DNA of 64,000 nucleotides, from positions 1,201,178 to 1,265,177 of the forward strand of contig NW_008710397.1 of the NCBI RefSeq assembly GCF_000327385.1, read 5' to 3'. Positions 46,985 to 64,000 of the stretch are shown here, piece after piece (position 1 is the first letter of the stretch; every line of letters begins with the position of its first letter). The position numbers and the translations under genes are program-made. The notes under the pieces are model-generated. The model made no database searches. It was not told where the DNA came from and worked only from the letters and a program-made list of their open reading frames with translations. Source of the stretch: Lottia gigantea. Lineage: Eukaryota; Mollusca; Gastropoda; Lottiidae.

Positions 46985-47100
46985 GGAAGTTTGGTAGGAC
47001 AGTAGCATTATGCCGAATCTTTATCGGTTCCCAACTGTCGAAGAATCTTCAACGTGCACGGTTTACTGCATGGCGTTACACGTCATCAGTTGTTCCAGAA
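46985..47100 (-). mobile_element. SINE fragment, inverted
   Basis: Contains the inverse of the SINE centre: GGACAGTAGCATTATGCC, then CCAACTGTCGAAGAATC and TTCAACGTGCACGG. Confidence 0.6.
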
Positions 47101-47119
47101 AATCTGGGAAAAATAAGCT

Positions 47120-47430
47120 TAGTTGAATGTGGAAATCTAGTCAATATAGAAATCGAGACTAGAAGTATGAACAATCTTGTCAATATAGTCGATACTAGAA
47201 GACTGGACAATCTAGTCAGTATAGTCAATACTAGAAGACTGGACAATCTAGTCAATAATTATTGCACAACCCCACACAATAAGTATATTATTGTTTAAAA
47301 CTCAGTAGAGAGTGGGTCAGGCTTGGTCTAGTGGTTACTTCGTTAATAAACAATTCTATGTCATGGAATAAAACCCACACAATAGTGTAAGCACCACGGA
47401 CGCTACCCTGATCTTTTAAGGCTTTGAATC
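47120..47430 (+). repeat. repeat family E with 35-bp minisatellite head
   Basis: About four units of GTCAATATAGTCGATACTAG followed by AAGACTGGACAATCTA, then CAATAATTATTGCACAACCC, GAGAGTGGGTCAGGCTTGG and CGGACGCTACCCTGATCTTT. The same head-and-body layout recurs at 48205. Confidence 0.8.
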
Positions 47431-47783
47431 CCCACCTCAACTGAGTCTCTGAGAGAAAAACACCAAGGCATAAGCAAGATTTAAAAAAAATATTATTTTC
47501 ATTTATCTGTCTCTGAATAATCAAAAATAATAGCGAAATTTTAAATCTATTCATAATGCAATTTACTTAACTATCGTCTTGTCTAGATCACTATTTAACG
47601 GGAGATAACTCTCTTATAAACTACAGACTGCAGTTGAAGTATTTTAAATTTTTGTTTGCGATGAGGTTTAACTATTACAGTTCTGTATACTTATTATGGA
47701 CAGTTATATTTATTGGAATGTTTGCGATCTACAGAGTAATCCTTCAACTGATATGATCCCTTATATCTGTTAATACATTTCAT

Positions 47784-48024
47784 TTAAAGATGGGTTTCCT
47801 TATTTTTAAGTGTTTCTAATGAATTATCATGTATTCTTAATCATTATGTTCTTATTGCATATAATTAAGTGTTTTAACCAATCATAAGTGTCCATGTATG
47901 AACAGACTGGATAAATAAAAATAAAGACTCTTTGACCTTTCCTGATCGGTCACTCATTGATATTCTGTTGGTAATTCTCTTCTAATTCAGCCCATTTTGT
48001 GAAAATAAGGGAACCCATCTTCAA
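47784..48024 (+). mobile_element. MITE family B, internally deleted
   Basis: TTTAAAGATGGGTTTCCTTA at the left, TGACCTTTCCTGATCGGTCA in the middle, AAGGGAACCCATCTTC at the right. The segment with AATTAAGCAAAC and part of the right arm are missing. Confidence 0.8.
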
Positions 48025-48204
48025 AAGACCGAGACCAAGAGTTTGCACATGCCGAGGTCGAATTTTTTCGAAGATTTCTAAATTTAAGTCATAACAAATT
48101 TATACTCAGAAAACTAATTGATTATAACCCTTCAATATAGTGCATTCATTCTCGACAAAAATAAAACGATAAAAACATTAAGATATATATATTTTTTTCT
48201 GTAC

Positions 48205-48535
48205 AATATACAATATAGTAGTCGATTCTTGAAGTCTGGACAATCTAGTCAATATAGTCGATTCTTGAAGACTGGAAAATCTATTCAATATAGTCGTCGA
48301 TACAAGAAGACTGGACAATCTAGTCAATATAGACGATATTTGAAGCCTGGATAATCTAGTCAATAGTTATTGCACAACCCCATACAATAAGTATATTATT
48401 GTTTAAAACTCAGTAGAGAGTGGGTCAGGCTTGGTCTAGTGGTTACTTCGTTAATAAACAATTCTTCGTCATGGAATAAAACCCACACAATAGTGTAAGC
48501 ACCACGGACGCTACCCTGATCTTTTTTTACACAAT
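48205..48535 (+). repeat. repeat family E with minisatellite head, second copy
   Basis: Same layout as 47120-47430: units of GACTGGACAATCTAGTCAAT, then TTATTGCACAACCCCATACA and the GAGTGGGTCAGGCTTGGTC body, ending CGCTACCCTGATCTTTTTT. The body is nearly identical between the two copies. Confidence 0.8.
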
Positions 48536-48659
48536 GAATTACTACTCTAAAAGATAACCACTATTTCTGTTTAGGATAGATTACTAATTGTAGAATGCAT
48601 GTCGACTTTTACAAAGTAATATGAACAAGTTTTTCCCCTTGGTACAAATTTTGATATCG

Positions 48660-49080
48660 TATTAAAGGAGCACCTTCACTATACTTTCGACCAATCATAC
48701 CTTATTTTCAGAAACAGGAATTGTTTTAGTTTACATAATCAGTAATAGTGTTCACAGCTCATCGTCGAAACTTGAGCCTTCAATTCCATGTGTATCCATA
48801 ATTATTCACATTTGAAATTCGACTCGAATATTAGTGAGACTATGCCATAAATAGAAAACACATATATAGGAATAGACAGTGAAATTTCTAGTTTGAGGTA
48901 TATTTGTAGGGATTATGCGATTTTCATGCGTTTTAGTACTTCTTAAGACTATTAAAGCACAAATCAATCCCCGAAAATACCAACATCAATAATACATTGA
49001 TTCAGAATCGACGACACAATAAAGTAACAATAATAGTTTTAAAGGAATACTACCTCTTAGAATGAACATAGACTTTGGAT
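48660..49080 (-). repeat. dispersed repeat family D, inverted
   Basis: Inverse block order relative to 2745-3115 (GACCAATCATACCTTA, AATAGTGTTCACAGCTCATC, TAGTTTGAGGTATATTTG). Confidence 0.65.
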
Positions 49081-49356
49081 TTCCAAACTTGGCCAAAAAT
49101 ATTCAACTGAGGACCCACCTAGTGCCACAACTTTAGGGCTTATTATAGAATTCCTTTCCAACCCGATAAATCCATGAAACTAAGTACTAAGAAGTAGTAT
49201 TTCTTTGAATAATTATCAAATAAAACCGGTATAGAGTTATTGTCATAAAGTCCATCGTCCATCTATCAACAGCACCTGGTCGCGGACAATCATCGCTTGT
49301 TTGCTACACGAAGTGAGGACCATATATATTACCTACAGCATTTCTTCGCTTAGTTT

Positions 49357-49629
49357 TTAAAAAGTTCCTGTTGATTTGCGAAAAGGAGAAATTTCTTTAG
49401 GGGATTCACCGTCAGGCTTCGTTGATAAATGACAGAAACGTTTCCGACAGATGGAACACAAAGAATCACTGGAATGTAGTTGAATTCCTTCACTGTATTT
49501 TGAAACCAAAACATTGTGTTCACCATTCTGTCCACTGGCAATTTCCTTCCACTTATCAGAGTTTGTGACTTGCAAAGGCTCGTCTTCCGTGATTGTAGAC
49601 AATTTTGTATATTTTCTTTTCTCTGACAT
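49357..49629 (-). CDS. hypothetical 90-residue protein
   Basis: A complete ORF from ATG to TAA with a balanced, soluble composition (starts MSEKRKYTKLSTITEDEPLQ) and a Cys-rich spot CSICRKRFCHL that could bind a metal ion. It differs from the Phe/Ile/Leu-rich random ORFs around it, which is why I list it. I recognise no family. No splice sites were needed or convincingly found, and the 3' end could be one exon of a larger gene. Neighbours are family D repeats on both sides. Confidence 0.35.
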   Translation of the reverse strand: MSEKRKYTKLSTITEDEPLQVTNSDKWKEIASGQNGEHNVLVSKYSEGIQLHSSDSLCSICRKRFCHLSTKPDGESPKEISPFRKSTGTF

Positions 49630-49764
49630 CGTTAGTAAGACTTATATCGGATGTATATTCATTCTCATATATAATCTCAAGTCTGATATAATAGTTTAGC
49701 TCATACCTTTTTAAGTGGTGTAGCTCTCTGATAATTGATTGACATCTTTCACAGTTTTCAGCAT

Positions 49765-50045
49765 TGAAGTGGCAAAATCGCTACTTTTTCTTACCAATCG
49801 TACTTTAGTCTCAGAAACTTGATTTTTATTTAGCTATGCTAATGAGTAATAGTGTTAAATTCACGACTTGTCAAGAAATATCCACATTTGAAAGTTTAAA
49901 AGACGAGTCGTCTTTTCTTTAGACACTGTCATATATAGAAAAGACATATATGTATATAGAAATAGAACGCGAATGTCCAAGTTTGAGGTATATTTGAAGG
50001 AATTAAGCGATTTTCGTTCATTTTTAGTACTTCTCAAGAAGTACC
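49765..50045 (-). repeat. dispersed repeat family D, inverted
   Basis: Begins near CCAATCGTACTTTAGTCTC and includes AAGACGAGTCGTCTTTTC and AGTTTGAGGTATATTTGAAG. Confidence 0.65.
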
Positions 50046-50191
50046 AGTCCTGCCTCTAGAGCCTGGGCTAATATCCATAAGACAATATGTCCAAGTTTCT
50101 GATTGATGCTGGTTGTACCCCATACCAAATGCTTGCCGGCGATCTGCCTGTGCCCCTGGGGTGAATCTGCTATGCAAATGTTGCCACGGGA

Positions 50192-50438
50192 TCAGTGGCG
50201 GCGCCAGCCTCTCGAGACTGGGGGTACAAATAGAAGGCAGATTGACACTATGGGGGTCAAATATCTATTTCCAAACGTTCAACTGCGCACCTGAGTGGCC
50301 TTTCACCAAGAAAATTGAATTGATTTGGTGCCTTCTGATACATTTTTTGAGTCAAAAACGTTAAAACATCATATTTTTTTATTTTATAGAAATGAAGTGC
50401 GTGCAATTGGGGGTCAAAAACACCTGACACCGTCACTG
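50192..50438. mobile_element. hAT-like non-autonomous element
   Basis: Left end CAGTGGCGGCGCCAGC, right end CTGACACCGTCACTG, imperfect inverse copies of each other. Inside are GGGGGTACAAATAG and TTGGGGGTCAAAAAC blocks. No transposase. No matching 8-base duplication was seen. Confidence 0.6.
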
Positions 50439-51175
50439 AAAACATGCTTTGAGATTGCTTATAGAGATATTCTGATTTACATCATTGACACCATTTCGAT
50501 TTTACATCCGTTGGCTACAATGGTATTACCGATACTGACGTCGTCATCTCGTTATAAGTATTAGGCCTGACATTCTATGGAAAATCACATTGATACAAAA
50601 ATACCGTAATTGCGTTCCCGGTTCAGTTATAAAACCTCTTTTAAATACCATTAAGGGTTTTATAATTTCAATCCGCATTAAAGATAACGACAAGTATAAG
50701 TATGAATGAAGCTTTAATATTCTTTAAAAGCTTACACATTGGACGAACACAAAATTGGTTTCAAAGCAGAAACCACATGGTTAACATAGTAATAAACATG
50801 TATGGTTTAATCAAATAAGTCATATTGTCGTCACAAAAAATAAAACAATTACCCCATTTCAACTACTTATCAATTTGATACATTGGCGGCCACGTTACAT
50901 ACTGGGGAGGGATTCAACCTGGGGATTTCTACGGGGACATACAACACCCCACCCCCACATATTTATGCTGTCCCGACTTTGAAGTAATTTCAAATACCCG
51001 ACTTGTTCTCCTGGCCTAATGATTTCTAGAAACGCAACCAGGTTCAACATGGTGTATTCATATATAATTCAAGCATACAAAAGCATCGATACAAAAATAA
51101 CGACTTGTTGCATCAAGTCAAGGATCTAAGAATTGTATTTCCCGTGGAACGAGTCTTCAGACAGGTTGTTCAGAT

Positions 51176-61649
<10,474 letters not shown>

Positions 61650-61760
61650 ATTGGCGAGGCAACAATGCTGTCTGTCTGTAGAAGCCTAATGAAGACGTTG
61701 GTTAACTACAATAGTGTGTTGTACTGAGGTATATTAGGAACCGTGTACAAGAACTATCTG
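61650..61760 (-). promoter_or_regulatory. alpha-tubulin 5' UTR and promoter-proximal region
   Basis: Sequence directly upstream of the ATG on the minus strand. The transcription start is not determined and no clear TATA box is seen. It is preceded by the CRE-like site at 61800. Confidence 0.4.
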
Positions 61761-61799
61761 ATTCTCTATTACACTGCACCTCAGTTTTACCTGGTACCA

Positions 61800-61807
61800 T
61801 GACGTCA
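61800..61807. promoter_or_regulatory. CRE-like palindrome TGACGTCA
   Basis: A perfect TGACGTCA about 150 bases upstream of the tubulin start codon, a usual place for a CREB/ATF site. The same octamer also occurs inside family A MITEs here, so it may be of repeat origin. Confidence 0.35.
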
Positions 61808-61869
61808 TCACCTCAAAATCATTTACCATTCCCTCTAATATCACTCATATTTTAAAGTGATACAGCTCT

Positions 61870-62239
61870 GTAATTTCCCATCCAAATATCAGTGGCGGTG
61901 GGGCAGACTAAATTAAAAATCTGGCTACTCTGGAGGGGGAGGTAGGAGCAATAGGGACAAAAAGGGCAAAGCAATCGATTCTAAAGTGGTAATGGCAGGA
62001 AAAAGATTGAAAACCCCTGATCAAACACAAACGTCAAATCCAGATGGTCAATAAAGTTCAGATGCAGAATTGATAAAGACGATATGATTTGGATCCGTTG
62101 AAATCAACATGAAGATTTTTCTAATTATCTTTTTCAATCGTTCTACCTACTCATGAAATTTGAGAAAAAAAAACAGATTTGATTTCTAATAAAAGATAAA
62201 CCTTCAAATAATGTTTGATTTTTGTGAGTTTTTTTATGG
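61870..62239. other. no gene; hAT-like end at 61893
   Basis: TCAGTGGCGGTGGGGCAGAC resembles a hAT terminus, followed by a G-rich patch. Nothing else recognised. Confidence 0.4.
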
Positions 62240-62480
62240 AGTCAAGGGCAATAACTCATAACCATTAAAGTTTTTTTTTTTCTGCATTAAATATTATAAA
62301 ATTGCGGCAGCTTTGATTCTACATTACACGTTTCCGGCGGGATTCATGAAAATCAGATGAAATCTAAGGTTTCAAACATATTACGAAAACATATTGACGG
62401 ACTGATGGACAGGAAGAAGCGACGGCAATTTTCGCTAACATTTTTATTCGAGAGCTTCAAATTGAAACTATGGGTGATTT
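62240..62480. repeat. repeat piece with CAAGGGCAATAACTCAT
   Basis: GTCAAGGGCAATAACTCATA, then GACGGACTGATGGACAGGAA and a TTTTTATACCCG end, in the same order as 7430-8060. Confidence 0.55.
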
Positions 62481-62689
62481 TTATACCCGATTTATTTCTT
62501 AACAACTAATCATAAACAAACACTAACATTAAATTTCTAGCACTAATTGTTAGACAAAGGTATCACGCACGTCCAGTGACGTTTCCAAGCATAGACAAGA
62601 TCAGTTTATTTTGTTTTGGGGTGGAATAAATATTGAAATTAAACAAACCAGACGTATGTAATACGAACTTCATCTACCCACTTAACTTC

Positions 62690-62855
62690 AAGTTTATACA
62701 ACGTTTCGACCTATTTCCCCCGTCATCTTCATACAGGGAATGATAAAAAGATGAAAAGTGATAGGCAACTACATATACATTTTTGTCATTCTGTACCCGA
62801 GGACGACAGGGGAAACAAATCGAAACGTTGCATAAAACTTTAACCAGTGATTGTT
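62690..62855. mobile_element. palindromic repeat family F
   Basis: Left arm TTTATACAACGTTTCGACCT and CCCCCGTCATCTTC. The right arm is its inverse, GAGGACGACAGGGG and ATCGAAACGTTGCATAAAAC. A single arm is also at 6378-6432. Confidence 0.65.
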
Positions 62856-64000
62856 GTTCCATAAAACTGTTCTTAACTTATATTTGAAAACGACCTAGGT
62901 CAGGCAGAAATATCTTTGCATGAATACATACAAATTCGAACAATATTATTGAAGGTTTCTTTCATGGACATGGCTATCAATGCATAGTTCAGGGCTAGGT
63001 CATGTTTCAATGAGGCAAAAATTCTGTTGTCTTTGAAATCAATTATGTATTTTATCGCAACGGTAACCACCATCGAAAACATGATATATTTAGAGGATAC
63101 CACATTTTTAAACAAAATATATAATTTTACGTCGAATTCGTCTGATTTGCCTTACGTTACGGCACTTTAGTTATGATTTATGACAATTTCCTACCTTACC
63201 CCATGGGGCTGCTCGATTGGCGAGTTCCGCACGGGATTTAAGTAATCAAAGTTAAAAAAAAAAAACAAGCTGGAACAGCGTTCAGAACGCATCCACTTTC
63301 ATACTGTTGGATTCGGATCAGAATTGGAACAGACGGAGCCTGTTCAGTACATTCCAATCGAGCGCTACTCATGTTACATTACCTTTTGATTTGATTGGTA
63401 GCCCATGATTTTCATCTCAATAGAGCAAACAGAAGATATATGAACAAAACAGAATATCAATGCAATTATTGTCTGTACATAAATACAGAATTCAACTATT
63501 TAATAGAAAAATTGAAAAACTGGGGCCATATTCTTGAAAACTTAACTTAAGATGATTTTAGTGTTCCAGTCATCTGATTGGTCAATCACTAAGATTGATT
63601 TTAAATTCAGTTTTATTATCCAATCAGATTACTGTATTTCTTAAAATTTTAAATTCATTTTAAGTTAGGTCTTAGAGAATAAGGCCACCATCAAACTACC
63701 TAATCAACTTTTGTACACAAAAAATATCACAAAACTCAGGAAAATTGAGTTAAAGGCATTATGTGCACAATATAAGACAATTTTTACAAAAAAAAAAACA
63801 TAATGATAAAATCATTTTCATTAGAAAAATATCAGTTATCATAAGTATTCTAATATCTCAAAAATATACACTACAAAATTACTAGCTATTTCACTTGTTA
63901 GTTTCAATGATTACAAGGAATTTCAAACTTATTTTTCACATAGCATGCTAACAATTTGTTATCAACTCAACTTTCTTTTTATTGAAACTAACAAGTAAAA
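62856..64000. other. no recognisable gene
   Basis: AT-rich flank. The minus-strand ORF at 62900-63115 has no motif. An imperfect inverted repeat lies at 63535-63680 (AACTTAACTTAAGATGATTT against TTAAATTCATTTTAAGTTAG). The window ends without a gene. Confidence 0.45.

Overview
The window is AT-rich, intron-rich animal DNA crowded with short non-autonomous transposons, tRNA-derived SINEs and many minisatellite arrays. Gene content (a Pox neuro-type Pax gene, an alpha-tubulin, a C-type lectin receptor) and repeat style suggest an invertebrate, most likely a lophotrochozoan and perhaps a mollusc; the species cannot be told from the sequence. There are two 50-N assembly gaps (45992-46041 and 57146-57195).

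Three multi-exon genes can be assembled by hand with consistent GT-AG introns and matching phases. (1) Minus strand, 13089 down to 8072: a four-exon gene for a predicted 405-residue type I membrane protein with a signal peptide, one C-type lectin domain, a Thr/Ser/Glu mucin-like stalk coded by a 21-bp minisatellite, a small Cys cluster and a C-terminal membrane helix. (2) Plus strand, 38528-45826: a four-coding-exon Pax gene of the Pox neuro type (373 residues, paired domain but no homeodomain). A non-coding first exon may end at 29745, with candidate promoter and enhancer sequence at 28.8-29.7 kb. (3) Minus strand, 61649 down to 51176: an eight-coding-exon alpha-tubulin gene (454 residues). 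Its second exon is present twice around a gap, and the splice acceptor plus first codons of that exon have been amplified into a minisatellite. A 90-residue ORF at 49357-49629 (minus) is a possible further small gene, and the first 42 bases may be the end of a Cys-rich coding exon.

The rest, region by region: 0.6-8.0 kb holds several dispersed repeat families; 9-13 kb is lectin-gene introns filled with palindromic TTAA-flanked MITEs; 15-16 kb has a MITE and a hAT-like fragment; 18.2-19.1, 21.8-22.9, 27.7-28.5, 31.2-31.7, 33.6-33.8, 35.8-36.1, 37.2-37.7 and 44.4-44.9 kb are tandem arrays; 24.6 kb has a mariner transposase relic; 34.7-35.0 kb has a full-length SINE with an intact target-site duplication; 46-50 kb mixes SINE, MITE and minisatellite-headed repeats; 58-64 kb is tubulin intron 1, its first exon and repeat-rich flank.

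The genes do not form a functional unit. Each is an ordinary separately regulated animal gene. The most unusual signal is the tubulin acceptor/exon-start minisatellite, whose units are multiples of three and so stay in frame. The lectin-mucin receptor and the MITEs sitting against splice sites of the lectin and Pax genes come next.
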